This document shows, in pieces, positions 10,561 to 24,592 of a stretch of DNA of 64,000 nucleotides; within the stretch, counting starts at the first letter, position 1, and each line of letters begins with the position of its first letter. This DNA comes from Haemophilus influenzae. Lineage in GTDB: Bacteria; Pseudomonadota; Gammaproteobacteria; Enterobacterales; Pasteurellaceae. Made by a program: the position numbers and the translations under genes. The stretch lies in the NCBI RefSeq assembly GCF_001457655.1, contig NZ_LN831035.1, positions 1 through 64,000 of the forward strand, read 5' to 3'. The notes below the pieces were generated by a model. That model ran no database searches, was not told the origin of the DNA, and saw only the letters and a list, made by a program, of their open reading frames with translations.

Positions 10561-11970
10561 TTAATTTAATGCCACTTCACGAATATCAACAAATTTACCG
10601 AACATTCCTGCCGCCGCTGCCATTGCAGGACTTACTAAATGGGTACGCCCATTACGACCTTGACGCCCTTCAAAGTTACGGTTTGACGTGGAAGCACAGC
10701 GTTCCCATTCGCCTAAACGGTCGTCGTTCATTCCTAAGCACATTGAACAACCTGGATTACGCCATTCTGCACCTGCGGCAATAAAGATTTTATCCAAGCC
10801 CTCTTTTTCCGCTTGTTCTTTCACTAAGCCAGAACCCGGTACTACTAAAATACGTTTTACATTATCCGCTTTTTTACGACCTTTCATTACAGCCGCTGCT
10901 GCGCGTAAATCTTCAATACGCGAGTTGGTGCAAGATCCGATAAATACTTGATCAACTTTAATATCTTTTAAATTAGTGCCAGCTTCCAAGCCAATATAAT
11001 GTAAGGCTTTTTCTGCCGAAGCACGTTGTACAGGATCTGCCATTTCTTGCGGATTTGGTATGGTTTCATTCACAGAAATTACCTGCCCTGGGTTTGTCCC
11101 CCAAGTGACTTGTGGTGCGATGTCTTTTGCTTCTAGCGTTACCACAGTGTCAAATTGTGCATCATCGTCAGATTTTAAGGTTTTCCAATAAGCAACCGCA
11201 TCATCCCAATCCTTGCCTTTCGGCGCGTGTGGACGATCTTTCAAATATGCAAATGTGGTTTCATCTGGTGCAATCAAGCCTGCTTTTGCACCCATTTCAA
11301 TCGCCATATTACATACAGTCATACGCCCCTCCATAGAAAGGTCTCGGATCGCTTCGCCGCAGAATTCTACAACGTGTCCTGTTCCGCCTGCCATAGTGGT
11401 TTTACCGATAATGGCAAGAATAATATCTTTTGCCGTAATACCTGATGCGACTTTACCACGCACTTCAATTTTCATACTTTTTGCGCGAGCCTGTTTTAAA
11501 GTTTGAGTGGCTAATACGTGTTCTACTTCAGAAGTACCAATACCAAAAGCCAAGGCACCAAATGCACCGTGCGTTGCGGTGTGTGAATCGCCACAAACAA
11601 TTGTCATACCCGGTAAGGTTAAACCTTGTTCAGGCCCCATAACGTGTACAATGCCTTGCTCTTTGGTTGTTATATCAAATAATTTAATACCTGTTGCTTT
11701 GGTATTTTTATCCAATTCTAACACTTGAATTTTCGCTTGACCTTCAAGTTTATTGACGTCTCGTACTTGAGTAGAAATGCTGTGATCCATTGTGCCGAAA
11801 GTTTTGTTTACTTGACGTACTTGGCGATTTGCGACGCGTAACCCATCAAAGGCCTGCGGGCTGGTTACTTCGTGAATCAAATGACGGTTGATATACAAAA
11901 TCGGCGTTTCGCCCTCTGCTTCATACACAATGTGTGAATCAAATAATTTTTCGTAAAGTGTTTTTGCCAT
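10561..11970 (-). CDS. leuC: 3-isopropylmalate dehydratase large subunit
   Basis: Iron-sulfur catalytic subunit of isopropylmalate isomerase, 469 residues. The cluster cysteines are in IGSCTNSR and GCSMCLGMN, and the aconitase-type [12 protein letters not shown] motif is present. A gap of about 176 bases separates it from leuB, and that gap contains an inverted uptake-signal pair and a cluster of GC-rich hairpins. These may reduce leuC/leuD expression relative to leuA/leuB; that is inference. Confidence 0.97.
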   Translation of the reverse strand: MAKTLYEKLFDSHIVYEAEGETPILYINRHLIHEVTSPQAFDGLRVANRQVRQVNKTFGTMDHSISTQVRDVNKLEGQAKIQVLELDKNTKATGIKLFDITTKEQGIVHVMGPEQGLTLPGMTIVCGDSHTATHGAFGALAFGIGTSEVEHVLATQTLKQARAKSMKIEVRGKVASGITAKDIILAIIGKTTMAGGTGHVVEFCGEAIRDLSMEGRMTVCNMAIEMGAKAGLIAPDETTFAYLKDRPHAPKGKDWDDAVAYWKTLKSDDDAQFDTVVTLEAKDIAPQVTWGTNPGQVISVNETIPNPQEMADPVQRASAEKALHYIGLEAGTNLKDIKVDQVFIGSCTNSRIEDLRAAAAVMKGRKKADNVKRILVVPGSGLVKEQAEKEGLDKIFIAAGAEWRNPGCSMCLGMNDDRLGEWERCASTSNRNFEGRQGRNGRTHLVSPAMAAAAGMFGKFVDIREVALN

Positions 11971-11995
11971 AATATTTTTCTCTATTCGTTAAGGG

Positions 11996-12034
11996 AAGTG
12001 CGGTTAAAATTCGACGTGTTTTTCAGCCGCACTT
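11996..12034. repeat. Inverted pair of uptake signals between leuC and leuB
   Basis: AAGTGCGGT at 11996-12004 faces CCGCACTT at 12027-12034, giving an eight-base stem with a loop of about 23 bases. The second arm is one base off the full uptake signal. No clear T-run follows on the minus strand, so a terminator role is doubtful. Confidence 0.6.
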
Positions 12035-12045
12035 TAAATACTTTG

Positions 12046-12145
12046 TCCCCCTGTTTATTGGGGATATTTCTAAATAACTAAGAGTGGGAGATTGCCCCCC
12101 TTCCGCCCTTCGGGCACCTTCCCCCGTAAACGGAGGAAGGCAAGT
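12046..12145. repeat. GC-rich hairpin cluster between leuB and leuC
   Basis: Three adjacent inverted repeats: TCCCC/GGGGA (12046-12064), GCCC-TTC-GGGC (12105-12115), and CCTTCC...GGAAGG with an inner CCG-TAAA-CGG (12117-12140). The right end GGAAGGCAAG is the exact reverse complement of the left end of the dnaA-dnaN element. The cluster ends two bases before the leuB stop codon, so on the minus strand it begins immediately after leuB. Confidence 0.65.
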
Positions 12146-12146
12146 A

Positions 12147-14856
<2,710 letters not shown>

Positions 14857-14926
14857 AACAATATCCTTACTAAAAGTTCCTCTAAAATCACTCCAAAAGT
14901 GCGGTGCGTTTTTCCTGTATTTTTTA

Positions 14927-14960
14927 GACAAAAAACCCGCGACTTATAAAGTGCGGGTTT
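14927..14960 (-). terminator. Attenuator terminator of the leu operon
   Basis: On the minus strand AAACCCGC pairs with GCGGGTTT, with an inner ACTT/AAGT extension, one bulged base and a three-base loop. A T-rich tract (TTTTTTGTC) follows. It lies between the leucine-rich leader peptide and leuA, where a classical attenuator belongs. Confidence 0.85.
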
Positions 14961-15000
14961 AAAATTGGGTATTTACATCTGACTGTTTTTTATCCACAAC

Positions 15001-15060
15001 TTAGCCGCACGCAAAATGTGAGAGCAGCAGGTTGAGAGATAAAGAAACAATACGAGACAT
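15001..15060 (-). CDS. leuL: leu operon leader peptide
   Basis: A 19-residue open frame, MSRIVSLSLNLLLSHFACG, is read from ATG at 15060 to TAA. It holds five leucine codons, three of them consecutive, plus isoleucine and valine. AAGGA lies nine bases upstream, a strong promoter lies before that, and a terminator hairpin lies 40 bases after the stop. This is the layout of enterobacterial leuL attenuation: ribosome stalling at leucine codons under starvation would favour an antiterminator. Position, codons and signals are seen directly; the mechanism is inferred from the known family of amino-acid leaders. Confidence 0.85.
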   Translation of the reverse strand: MSRIVSLSLNLLLSHFACG

Positions 15061-15092
15061 AAATAAAAATCCTTCTGTGTAAAACGTTTTCC

Positions 15093-15120
15093 ATATTACG
15101 AATAAAAAACTGGCTGTCAA
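15093..15120 (-). promoter_or_regulatory. Sigma-70 promoter of the leu operon
   Basis: On the minus strand a consensus -35 TTGACA (15115-15120) and a -10 TAATAT (15093-15098) are separated by 16 bases. Transcription would start about 25 bases before leuL. The remaining sequence up to dprA is very AT-rich and contains only the CRP-S site described next. Confidence 0.8.
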
Positions 15121-15308
15121 ACTATTTTTTGGCATTTTATATTAAAAATAAACCTGCTTACACTTCATAAAATATACATTTAACTAATAAATTTAATAAA
15201 ATTAGCACATTTAACCAATACCATCTTAATCAACAAATTTTTCTTATTGGATTTTTTATATTTTCAAAATAAGAAAAATTTTGCAATTTTTTATTCATTA
15301 AAAAGAAT

Positions 15309-15330
15309 TTTTGCGATCTGCATCGCAAAA
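15309..15330 (+). promoter_or_regulatory. CRP-S competence regulatory site for dprA
   Basis: A perfect 22-base palindrome: TTTTGCGAT, a CTGC centre, then ATCGCAAAA. The TGCGA half-sites, rather than TGTGA, mark the CRP-S class, which in H. influenzae needs both CRP and Sxy. Its right edge is 69 bases from the dprA start. Confidence 0.92.
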
Positions 15331-15387
15331 TGCTTTTAAATTAATCGTTTCTCTCCCTCGTTTTTTCCATACTAGATTTTCAAATAA

Positions 15388-16521
<1,134 letters not shown>

Positions 16522-16573
16522 CGTAAATTTTTATGCTAAGATACGCCCATTCTTTTTTCATAAAAGGACGATT

Positions 16574-17350
16574 ATGTTAGCGATTATCTCCCCTGCCAAA
16601 ACCCTTGATTTTGAAAGTGCGGTAAAAAATTTTCCTGTTTCTCAACCGCACTTTACCGATTACAGCGAACAACTTATTGAGGTTTGTCGTAAACTTTCTC
16701 CGCAAGATCTTTCATCATTAATGTCTATCAGCGATAAGTTGGCAGGTTTAAATGCCGCACGCTTTGCAGAATGGACAAAAATTCACAATGAAGACAATTC
16801 TCGCCCTGCACTCTTTGCATTTAAAGGCGATGTTTATACAGGTTTAGATGCTGATTCCCTTTCGGAAGATGATGTCATTTTTGCGCAATCCCATTTACGT
16901 ATGCTGTCTGGGCTTTATGGACTTTTAAAACCGCTTGATTTAATGCAACCTTACCGATTAGAAATGGGGACAAAATTAGCCAATCCGAAAGGAAAAGATC
17001 TGTATGCCTTTTGGGGAAATGTGATTACCCAAGCAGTTCAACAAGCTATTGATGCACAAGGCGATAATGTATTAGTCAATCTAGCCTCTGATGAATATTA
17101 TAAATCTGTTAAAGAAAACCAACTTAACGCCAAAATTATCAAGCCAGTTTTCTTAGACAATAAAAATGGAAAATACAAAGTAATTAGCTTTTATGCTAAA
17201 AAAGCACGAGGCTTAATGTGCCGTTATCTTATTCAACATCGTTTAACCAACATTGAACAATTAAAAGAATTTGATTTAGCTGGTTATTGGTTTGATTCAG
17301 CATCCTCCACTGAAACTGAATTTGTCTTTAAGCGAGATATTAATGAATAA
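16574..17350 (+). CDS. yaaA: Peroxide stress protein YaaA (DUF328)
   Basis: 258 residues, the same length as E. coli YaaA, which binds DNA and limits iron-driven oxidative damage. The start at 16574 ([13 protein letters not shown]) sits behind AAAAGGAC. A longer in-frame frame begins inside dprA and is rejected. Conserved family stretches [19 protein letters not shown] and [10 protein letters not shown] are present. Two uptake signals in opposite orientation lie in the first 100 bases (about 16617 and 16648). The 3' end overlaps the next gene by eight bases. Confidence 0.93.
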   Translation: MLAIISPAKTLDFESAVKNFPVSQPHFTDYSEQLIEVCRKLSPQDLSSLMSISDKLAGLNAARFAEWTKIHNEDNSRPALFAFKGDVYTGLDADSLSEDDVIFAQSHLRMLSGLYGLLKPLDLMQPYRLEMGTKLANPKGKDLYAFWGNVITQAVQQAIDAQGDNVLVNLASDEYYKSVKENQLNAKIIKPVFLDNKNGKYKVISFYAKKARGLMCRYLIQHRLTNIEQLKEFDLAGYWFDSASSTETEFVFKRDINE

Positions 17351-17924
17351 AATTTTTGTTATTTTGACCGCACTTATACTTTCAGGCTGTGCAACTAAGC
17401 TGACCCAATTAAATGTGCCTACGCAGTTAGAATATAATGGCAAACATTATGTACTTACTGGCAGCCAAGATTTAGGAACCATTGCACGCTATGCGTATAT
17501 ATCTAAGCCAGATACGCTAGAAAATTGGCAATCTGAAATTGAAATTCTTTTTGATCGCAATCAACCAGCGCGTTCAATTAAAGAACGCATTGCATTGAGA
17601 GAACGCATTTATCGCAATACAGACGTGAAAGATTTTCATTTTGATACTATTCCAGAAAATTCGACCAATCCAAATGAATTAAATGGATATGTCATCTATT
17701 CGCCAACGAAGGAAAATCCATCTTGGCAAGTCAATGTAATGAAAGGACGACAATTGCCCCAATGTGGCTTTGTGCAATTTCAATATTCACAGAAAATACA
17801 GCAACCAACGCGTTCTAAACATTTATCTGTCGATAAAGTACAACAACATTTGCAAAAATACGTTGTGGATATAGAAAGAAAACATTTACAAAATTTGAAA
17901 TGGCAACTGTTCTGTGAAAAATAA
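17343..17924 (+). CDS. Predicted lipoprotein of unknown function
   Basis: 193 residues starting at 17343 ([16 protein letters not shown]). The lipobox LSGC gives a lipidated Cys16, so the mature protein is probably anchored to a membrane facing the periplasm. I recognise no catalytic motif. The mature part is charged, with two further cysteines (CGFVQF and a terminal LFCEK), which could form a disulfide. The ATG overlaps the end of yaaA by eight bases, suggesting coupling. Position suggests HI0983, a Pasteurellaceae protein. Confidence 0.8.
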   Translation: MNKIFVILTALILSGCATKLTQLNVPTQLEYNGKHYVLTGSQDLGTIARYAYISKPDTLENWQSEIEILFDRNQPARSIKERIALRERIYRNTDVKDFHFDTIPENSTNPNELNGYVIYSPTKENPSWQVNVMKGRQLPQCGFVQFQYSQKIQQPTRSKHLSVDKVQQHLQKYVVDIERKHLQNLKWQLFCEK

Positions 17925-18019
17925 TGTAGATCAAAATCTCGTCAAATTTTGCTAGAGCAGATTCTTTGAATGATGTAATCTTATGCCCATTTTCAATTAT
18001 GGTTAAAAGTAGGTAAATT

Positions 18020-18985
18020 ATGATTAAAAAAATTGCAGTTTTAACAAGTGGTGGCGATGCGCCAGGTATGAATGCCGCAATTCGTGGCGTAGTACGTTCT
18101 GCACTTGCAGAAGGCTTGGAAGTGTTTGGTATCTATGATGGTTACCAAGGTTTATACAATAATAAAATCAAACAATTAAATCGCTATAGCGTATCTGATG
18201 TCATTAATCGTGGCGGTACTTTTTTAGGCTCTGCACGTTTTCCTGAATTTAAAGATCCTAATATTCGGGCAAAATGTGCGGAAATTTTACGTTCTCACGG
18301 CATTGATGCACTTGTGGTTATCGGTGGTGACGGTTCTTATATGGGGGCAAAATTATTAACCGAAGAACACTGTTTCCCTTGTGTTGGATTACCCGGTACT
18401 ATTGATAATGATGTGGCAGGTACTGACTATACCATCGGTTATCAAACCGCATTACAAACTGCAGTGGATGCAATCGACCGTTTACGTGATACATCAAGCT
18501 CACACCAACGTATTTCTATCGTTGAAATTATGGGTCGCCATTGTAGTGACTTAACGATTTCTGCGGGGATCGCTGGCGGTTGCGAATATATCGTCGCATC
18601 AGAAATTGAATTTAATCGCGAAGAATTAATTCAACAAATTGAACGTAGCATTATTCGCGGTAAACGCCACGCTATTATTGCTATCACTGAACTTTTAACT
18701 GATGTTCATTCTCTGGCAAAAGAAATTGAAGCTCGCGTAGGCCACGAAACTCGCGCAACCGTTTTAGGGCATATTCAACGTGGTGGTTCTCCTTGTGCTT
18801 TTGACCGTATTCTTGCCTCACGTATGGGCGCATACGCAGTAGATTTATTGCTACAAGGCAAGGGCGGCTATTGCGTAGGTATCCAAAATGAACAGCTCGT
18901 TCATCACGATATTATTGATGCCATTAATAATATGCAGCGTGTATTTAAGGCTGATTGGCTTAAAGTGGCAAAACGTTTGGAATAA
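18020..18985 (+). CDS. pfkA: ATP-dependent 6-phosphofructokinase
   Basis: Phosphorylates fructose 6-phosphate to the 1,6-bisphosphate, the committed glycolytic step. The 321 residues match PfkA of E. coli. Visible motifs are the ATP-binding [13 protein letters not shown] (about 11-23), GGDGSYMGA, the catalytic PGTIDNDV and the effector/substrate-site motif IMGRHCSDL. The gene is monocistronic by appearance, with a clear terminator downstream. Confidence 0.98.
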   Translation: MIKKIAVLTSGGDAPGMNAAIRGVVRSALAEGLEVFGIYDGYQGLYNNKIKQLNRYSVSDVINRGGTFLGSARFPEFKDPNIRAKCAEILRSHGIDALVVIGGDGSYMGAKLLTEEHCFPCVGLPGTIDNDVAGTDYTIGYQTALQTAVDAIDRLRDTSSSHQRISIVEIMGRHCSDLTISAGIAGGCEYIVASEIEFNREELIQQIERSIIRGKRHAIIAITELLTDVHSLAKEIEARVGHETRATVLGHIQRGGSPCAFDRILASRMGAYAVDLLLQGKGGYCVGIQNEQLVHHDIIDAINNMQRVFKADWLKVAKRLE

Positions 18986-19040
18986 TCCTTTATTCACTAT
19001 ATAAATCACTAACACTTAATTCATCTTTTTATCTTTCTCA

Positions 19041-19071
19041 AACAGACACAACAATGTGTCTGTTTTTTCTT
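19041..19071 (+). terminator. Rho-independent terminator after pfkA
   Basis: AACAGACACA pairs perfectly with TGTGTCTGTT around a four-base loop and is followed by TTTTCTT, 55 bases after the pfkA stop. Confidence 0.88.
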
Positions 19072-19167
19072 AAAAAGTGCGGTCAGTTTTTCTCTTATTT
19101 TCTACAAATCATTTATTTTTAAAGATTGAAAATAAATGCGACTGCCAGTTCTACCTAGATGATCTTT

Positions 19168-19196
19168 TTGCTATCAAAATAGAGATCCGATAAAAT
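19168..19196 (+). promoter_or_regulatory. Probable smpB promoter
   Basis: TTGCTA (-35, 19168-19173) and TAAAAT (-10, 19191-19196) with exact 17-base spacing, 27 bases before the smpB start codon. Confidence 0.6.
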
Positions 19197-19223
19197 GCCT
19201 CAGGCAAAATAAGGGATAAAATT

Positions 19224-19709
19224 ATGACAAAGAAAAAAGTAAAACCCAATTCAAATACTATCGCACTGAATAAACGTGCAAGACACGATTATTTTATTGA
19301 AGATGAAATTGAAGCAGGTCTTGAATTACAAGGCTGGGAAGTCAAATCTATACGCGCAGGCAAGGCAAATATTAGTGATAGTTATGTTATTTTTAAAAAT
19401 GGCGAAGCCTTTTTATTCGGCGCAAGCATTCAGCCATTAAATGTTGCATCAACGCATATTGTTTGTGATCCAACTCGCACTCGTAAGTTATTGTTAAATA
19501 AACGCGAATTAGCATCCCTATTTGGCAAAGCAAACCGAGACGGTTTTACCATAGTTGCACTTTCTCTTTACTGGAAAAGTGCGTGGGCAAAAGTCAAAAT
19601 TGGTTTAGCCAAAGGTAAAAAACAACAGGATAAACGTGATGATATTAAAGAACGTGAATGGAAAGTAACAAAAGATCGCATTATGAAAAATGCACATCGA
19701 AGATCTTAA
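19224..19709 (+). CDS. smpB: tmRNA-binding protein SmpB
   Basis: Partner of tmRNA in trans-translation; it brings tmRNA into the empty A site of stalled ribosomes. The 161 residues have the OB-fold signature [20 protein letters not shown] and [14 protein letters not shown] basic C-terminal tail (about 130-161, rich in Lys and Arg) reads the mRNA channel. No tmRNA gene is visible next to it in this window. It has its own promoter and terminator. Confidence 0.97.
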
Positions 19710-19722
19710 ATTGTAATAATAA

Positions 19723-19754
19723 ATTAGCCCCAAATTACTTGGGGCTAATTTTTA
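19723..19754 (+). terminator. Rho-independent terminator between smpB and fis
   Basis: An 11-base perfect stem, ATTAGCCCCAA / TTGGGGCTAAT, with a five-base loop followed by TTTTT. It lies between convergent smpB and fis; the T-tract favours the smpB direction. Confidence 0.88.
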
Positions 19755-19803
19755 AAATAGAATGAAAAACATTCAATCTTTTTGTTAATAAAAGAATATC
19801 GCC

Positions 19804-20103
19804 TTATCCCATACCGTATTTTTTTAATTTTTTACGTAATGTACCACGGTTGATACCAAGCATATTTGCTGCACGGGTTTGATTACCACGAGTATATTGC
19901 ATAATCATATCTAACATAGGGTGTTCAACTTCCGCTAATACTAGCTCGTAAAGATCATTCACATCTTGACCATCTAATTGTGCTAAATAATTACGCAACG
20001 CTTGTTTGACTGAATCGCGTAATGGTTTGCTGGTCACTTGTGATTGCGCATTTAATACTGATACCGTTAAGGCATCGGCAGAATTACGTTGTTGTTCTAA
20101 CAT
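19804..20103 (-). CDS. fis: DNA-binding protein Fis
   Basis: Small nucleoid protein that bends DNA and activates rRNA and other growth-rate promoters. The 99 residues compare with 98 in E. coli. The C-terminal helix-turn-helix [21 protein letters not shown] is strongly conserved. The start codon overlaps the dusB stop by seven bases (ATGTTAG), giving the same dusB-fis operon as in enterobacteria. Confidence 0.97.
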   Translation of the reverse strand: MLEQQRNSADALTVSVLNAQSQVTSKPLRDSVKQALRNYLAQLDGQDVNDLYELVLAEVEHPMLDMIMQYTRGNQTRAANMLGINRGTLRKKLKKYGMG

Positions 20104-21077
20104 TTTTCTTTATCCAAAATTAAATTGAAAAAATCTTCCAATACAATCAGCTGCTCTTTTGGATCACTAATTGCATTAAAAGTCTGTTTAAAAACGGAAT
20201 CAGGTTGAATTCCCTGTAAATACCAAGCTACGTGTTTACGCGCAATGCGATAGCCTTTTTGTTCGCCATAGAATTGATGTAATTCTTGAATATGACGCAA
20301 AATCTGACCACACTTTTCTTTTAAACTTGGCATTTGACTTATCGAGTTATGCTCAATTAGGTTTTCTACCGCTTGAAATAACCAAGGGTTACCTAAGGCA
20401 GCACGACCGATCATAATGGCATCCGCTCCAGTATAATCAAGAACGAATTTTGCTTTCCGAGCAGAATCAATATCGCCATTAGCTATAACTGGTATAGCAA
20501 TCGCTTGTTTAACGGCTTTAATGTTATCGTACTCCGCTTCACCTTCAAAAAGACAAGCGCGTGTACGACCATGCACCGTTAATGCTTGTATGCCACATTG
20601 TTCTGCAATTTTGCCGATTTGAACGCAATTTCGATTAGATTTATCCCAGCCTGTACGAATTTTTAAGGTCACTGGCACATTGACGGCGGACACTACTTCT
20701 CGCAAGATTTTTTCCACCAAATAAGGAAATTGCAACAACGCAGAGCCTGCGAGTTTGCGATTTACTTTTTTGGCAGGGCATCCCATATTAATGTCAATGA
20801 TTTGAGCGCCATATTCCACGTTAATAGCAGCGGCTTGCGCCATCTCGAGTGGATCACTACCTGCAATTTGCACCGCATTGAGACCTAAATCTTCGCTATG
20901 TGCCAAACGCAATTTGGATTTTTCGGTATGCCAAACTTGCGGATTTGTGGACATCATTTCTGAAAATGTAAGCCCCGCACCATAATATGCACAAAGACGG
21001 CGGAAAGGCTGGTCGGTAATACCTGCCATTGGTGCAAGTAAAACACGATTTTTTAATTGGTATGAACCGATTCGCAT
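20097..21077 (-). CDS. dusB: tRNA-dihydrouridine synthase B
   Basis: FMN enzyme that reduces uridines of tRNA to dihydrouridine. I start it at 21077 ([19 protein letters not shown]), giving 326 residues. A 41-codon in-frame extension covers the promoter and is rejected. The TIM-barrel motifs [11 protein letters not shown], the catalytic cysteine in NMGCPAKKV, and [13 protein letters not shown] are present. First gene of the dusB-fis operon. Confidence 0.95.
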   Translation of the reverse strand: MRIGSYQLKNRVLLAPMAGITDQPFRRLCAYYGAGLTFSEMMSTNPQVWHTEKSKLRLAHSEDLGLNAVQIAGSDPLEMAQAAAINVEYGAQIIDINMGCPAKKVNRKLAGSALLQFPYLVEKILREVVSAVNVPVTLKIRTGWDKSNRNCVQIGKIAEQCGIQALTVHGRTRACLFEGEAEYDNIKAVKQAIAIPVIANGDIDSARKAKFVLDYTGADAIMIGRAALGNPWLFQAVENLIEHNSISQMPSLKEKCGQILRHIQELHQFYGEQKGYRIARKHVAWYLQGIQPDSVFKQTFNAISDPKEQLIVLEDFFNLILDKEKC

Positions 21078-21147
21078 TTTACGTTCCTTTCCTAGCAAGC
21101 CTAAATCTAATTTATATCGAACTGCTCGACAACCGACAAGGCTGGCT

Positions 21148-21175
21148 ATAATACGCATTTTGCCTTGCTTTGCAA
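21148..21175 (-). promoter_or_regulatory. Probable dusB-fis promoter
   Basis: On the minus strand TTGCAA (-35, 21170-21175), a 16-base spacer and TATTAT (-10, 21148-21153) lie about 70 bases before dusB. A GC-rich stretch (AGCCAGCC) just after the -10 resembles the discriminator of stringently controlled fis promoters. That regulatory reading is inference. Confidence 0.6.
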
Positions 21176-21223
21176 AGTGAAATTTGTTTAAAAAATACAC
21201 TTTTTTTGATTGACAAAAAGAAA

Positions 21224-22111
21224 TTAAAGCGTTTTTAGCTTACCCGTAATTCGGCACCATTCTTCTCTCGCCGCGACTGGCTCTAACGCAAATGTTTGCG
21301 TATAGGCATCGCATACCGATTGAGCTTGAGTTTCTAAAATGCCCGATAAACCAAGATCGCCATTCGGCTTAACAAGTTGGCTAATGATTGGGTAAAGTTC
21401 TTTGAGAGGGCCAGCAAGAATATTCGCCACCACGACATCTGCTTTTAAATCAGAGGGTTTTTCATCAGATAAGAACAGCTGTAGGCGATCTGCCACGCCA
21501 TTTTGCTCAGCATTATTGCGACTGGCCAGAATGGCTTGTGGATCGATGTCAATTCCCACCGCACTTTTCGCACCAAGTTTTAATGCTGCAATGGCTAAAA
21601 TACCAGATCCACAACCAAAATCGATGACGCTTTTATCTTTTAAATCAAGACCATCTAGCCATTCTAAACATAGTGCGGTTGTAGGATGAGTGCCTGTACC
21701 AAATGCTAAACCTGGGTCAAGCATAACATTGACGGCATTTTCATCAGGCACATCACGCCAACTTGGACAAATCCATAAACGCTTACCAAATTGCATTGGG
21801 TGGAAGTTATCCATCCACTCACGTTCCCAGTCTTTATCTTCTATTTGTTCAATTTTGTATGCCGTATTGCTATCTAAGTGTTTTGCTTCTTTTAATAAGC
21901 GGACAATTTCTGCCATATCTGTTTCTGCATCAAATAGTGCAATAACATCGGTATTACCCCATAAACGCGTTTCGCCCGGCAAAGGCTCAAAAATCGGTGT
22001 ATCTTGACTATCCATAAAAGTTACAGAGACGGAGCCGATTTCTTCTAAAAAATCACTCATTTGTTCTGCTTTTTCATTGGTGCTGTTCAGGCGAATTTGA
22101 ATCCAAGCCAT
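21224..22111 (-). CDS. prmA: Ribosomal protein L11 methyltransferase
   Basis: SAM-dependent trimethylation of L11. The 295 residues match the E. coli enzyme length. An N-terminal L11-recognition domain is followed by the Rossmann methyltransferase fold, with motif [21 protein letters not shown] and motif [15 protein letters not shown]. It sits between the EamA transporter gene and dusB. Confidence 0.96.
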   Translation of the reverse strand: MAWIQIRLNSTNEKAEQMSDFLEEIGSVSVTFMDSQDTPIFEPLPGETRLWGNTDVIALFDAETDMAEIVRLLKEAKHLDSNTAYKIEQIEDKDWEREWMDNFHPMQFGKRLWICPSWRDVPDENAVNVMLDPGLAFGTGTHPTTALCLEWLDGLDLKDKSVIDFGCGSGILAIAALKLGAKSAVGIDIDPQAILASRNNAEQNGVADRLQLFLSDEKPSDLKADVVVANILAGPLKELYPIISQLVKPNGDLGLSGILETQAQSVCDAYTQTFALEPVAAREEWCRITGKLKTL

Positions 22112-22145
22112 TTGTTTTTTCCTTTATTTCATAAAATGGGGCATA

Positions 22146-23018
22146 TTATACCGATTTTTTTAAAAGTTTCGGCAGTAAAGTCGAGCCAAGTGTGGCGAGC
22201 ATGATGATTGTTATACCAAGTGCGGCTGAAAATGATAGCGTTTCGCCAAGTAATGATACAGCAAATAAGATGCCGAATAGCGGTTCAAGTGCGACTAAAA
22301 CACCGGAGATATTGGCATCCACACTATTAAGGCCTTTATTCCATAACCAATAGGCAAGCCAGCTACAGCCAATGGCAAGATATAATAAACCTGCAATACC
22401 AGTAGAATTTAATGATATTTGCCAGTTTTCTGTGAGTAATAGCGTAAATGGCAATGTTGTGATGGTGCCAAGAACAATGCTGACGGAGGTATAAGCCTGC
22501 GTTGAGACTTTGGCTACAACTCGCTGTGTCCAACGTAATACGGCAGCGAAAATGATCCCAGCACTTAGTACTAATAAACAGCCGAATAAACTGATGTTAT
22601 CAATGCCTTCATTATTTTTTCCGCCATTAATTAAAATTGCCACGCCAATAAATGCCATTGCACCGAATAGCCAGTGAAACCATTTTGCTTTGTCTTTAAA
22701 GAAGAAATGCCCGACAAATACAACGAGCAGCGGTTCTAGCCCAATCATGGTGACTGCACTGGACGCAGATGTATATTTTAGTCCGATGAATTGCAATAAA
22801 AATACGGCGGTATAGTTAAAGAATGCCAACCACCAAAGCTGTTTACGCATTGGTTTATCAATTTTTTTCCAACGACGTAAAAAGAGTGGCATGACAATAA
22901 TCATTGCAATAATTAACCGCACTTGCACAACAAGCACAGGATCCATCATCGAATAAGTGAGCTTACCGACGATTAATGAACTGCTCCAAATAAGTAGCGC
23001 AAGAATTTGATAGAGCAT
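22146..23018 (-). CDS. EamA/DMT-family membrane transporter
   Basis: 290 residues with about ten hydrophobic segments arranged as two EamA halves. The signature glycine/proline-rich helices near each end (SAVTMIGLEPLL and SGVLVALEPLFGI) are the repeated family motif. Members export or import small metabolites, but substrate cannot be read from sequence. It interrupts the panF-prmA adjacency known from E. coli. It begins 120 bases after panF ends and its 3' end is 34 bases before prmA. Confidence 0.88.
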   Translation of the reverse strand: MLYQILALLIWSSSLIVGKLTYSMMDPVLVVQVRLIIAMIIVMPLFLRRWKKIDKPMRKQLWWLAFFNYTAVFLLQFIGLKYTSASSAVTMIGLEPLLVVFVGHFFFKDKAKWFHWLFGAMAFIGVAILINGGKNNEGIDNISLFGCLLVLSAGIIFAAVLRWTQRVVAKVSTQAYTSVSIVLGTITTLPFTLLLTENWQISLNSTGIAGLLYLAIGCSWLAYWLWNKGLNSVDANISGVLVALEPLFGILFAVSLLGETLSFSAALGITIIMLATLGSTLLPKLLKKSV

Positions 23019-23137
23019 TGATGTATCCCTGTGAATTGTTCCAATTCTATGTTTTAGCGTAGAAATTGCTGAAAGTGAGAAAATTAAATATCACCTTCCT
23101 CTCATTTAGAAGAAGGTGACAGCATATTGATTAATAC

Positions 23138-24592
23138 TTAAAGTGCGGTAACTTTTAATTGAGTTTTTTCAATACGACGTTCGCCCAATTTATTACCCAC
23201 TAAAAAGGCAATTAATCCAAATACTAATGACGGCACGATTTGATGGAAGTTAAATAATTTTATGCCAAGTTGAGTGAGCAAGATATAACTCCCCAAGCCG
23301 ATAATCATTGAGCTTAACGCACCATAAGCATTTGCTTTATCCCAGTAAATACCCAGCACAATTACCCATAAAAATGCGGCTTCCAGTCCGCCAAAGGCAA
23401 ATAGGTTTAACCAAATAATCATATCTGGTGGATTGAGGGCGGCAAAGATTAAAAGTGCGGTCAAAATCAGCGTAATAATTGATGAAAAATAGCTCACTTT
23501 TTTCTCATTTTTTGCGGCCTCTGGTTTCGCAGAAAGGTATAAATCTTTGACAAAAATAGAAGAAGATTGAATAAGTTGTGCATCAATTGTGGACATAATC
23601 GCAGACATCGGTGCAGCTAAGAAAATCCCCGCAACAATAGGCGGCAATACTTTTATCATTAATGTTGGAATTACTTGATCTGATACCGTTAAATTTGGAA
23701 TAACCGCTCTGCCAAGCGCACCAGCTAAGTGCATACCCAACATAATAATTGAAAGTACAATGGTTCCAATCAGCATACCGCGATGTAAGGCTTTACTGTC
23801 TTTAAATGCCATACATCGAACTGCGGTATGTGGAAGACCAACCACCCCGAAACAGACAAGTATCCAGAAAGAAGCCATAAATTGGAAATCTAACATTCCA
23901 TTTGGCCCGTAAGGCGTGACTAAGTCAGGATCAATTTCAGTTAATTTATTAACCGCACTTTCTACACCACCGAGGGCATAAATCGTGCCAATAAGGAGGA
24001 TTATAGTCCCAAAAATCATTACGGTACCTTGAATGGTATCCGTCAGTACGACGGCACGGAAGCCCCCGATAAAAGTATAGATACCTACCGTTAAAGCAAA
24101 TAAGAGTAATGCTTGAGTATAAGAAATGCCGATGGTTGTTTCTAATAAACGCGCACCACCAATAAATTGCACGGTCATAGCCGCAAAAAATGCGAGAAGA
24201 AGAGCAAGGCTTGATAGCCAAACTAAATATTTGTTTTTATAGCGATAAAAGAAAAGATCATTAATAGTTAAAGCATTGGTTTCTCTTGATAATAGCGCGA
24301 ATTTTTTACCTAATGCACCTAATGCAAGCCATACGACTGGCACTTGAATCATCGCAAGTAATACCCAACCTAATCCGTATTTATAAGCTGCGCCTGGCCC
24401 TCCGACAAAAGAACTTGCACTGGCATAAGTTGATGCAGTTGTCATTGCGAGCACAAAACCAGTCATCGAACGATTTCCCACATAATATTCTGTTAAAAAA
24501 TCGCCTTTTGTACGTTTTACATAGGCAAAAATTGCCGCACCAAAAACAAAAGTGAGATAAATAATTAAAGGAAGAATAATACCTAGATTCAT
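23138..24592 (-). CDS. panF: Sodium/pantothenate symporter
   Basis: Imports pantothenate with Na+, feeding coenzyme A synthesis. The 484 residues have about 13 membrane helices and are typical of the SSS family. The family patterns TASTYASASSFVGGPGAAYKYG and GGFRAVVLTDTIQG are visible. The start codon overlaps the stop of the small yhdT-like gene by four bases (ATGA), so the two are co-translated. Confidence 0.95.
   Translation of the reverse strand: MNLGIILPLIIYLTFVFGAAIFAYVKRTKGDFLTEYYVGNRSMTGFVLAMTTASTYASASSFVGGPGAAYKYGLGWVLLAMIQVPVVWLALGALGKKFALLSRETNALTINDLFFYRYKNKYLVWLSSLALLLAFFAAMTVQFIGGARLLETTIGISYTQALLLFALTVGIYTFIGGFRAVVLTDTIQGTVMIFGTIILLIGTIYALGGVESAVNKLTEIDPDLVTPYGPNGMLDFQFMASFWILVCFGVVGLPHTAVRCMAFKDSKALHRGMLIGTIVLSIIMLGMHLAGALGRAVIPNLTVSDQVIPTLMIKVLPPIVAGIFLAAPMSAIMSTIDAQLIQSSSIFVKDLYLSAKPEAAKNEKKVSYFSSIITLILTALLIFAALNPPDMIIWLNLFAFGGLEAAFLWVIVLGIYWDKANAYGALSSMIIGLGSYILLTQLGIKLFNFHQIVPSLVFGLIAFLVGNKLGERRIEKTQLKVTAL

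Noticed and set aside
14990..14998. Perfect DnaA box (TTATCCACA) between leuL and its attenuator
   Set aside because: Single copy, no cluster of further boxes or AT-rich unwinding region around it; a chance match or part of the attenuator fold is more likely than a replication function.
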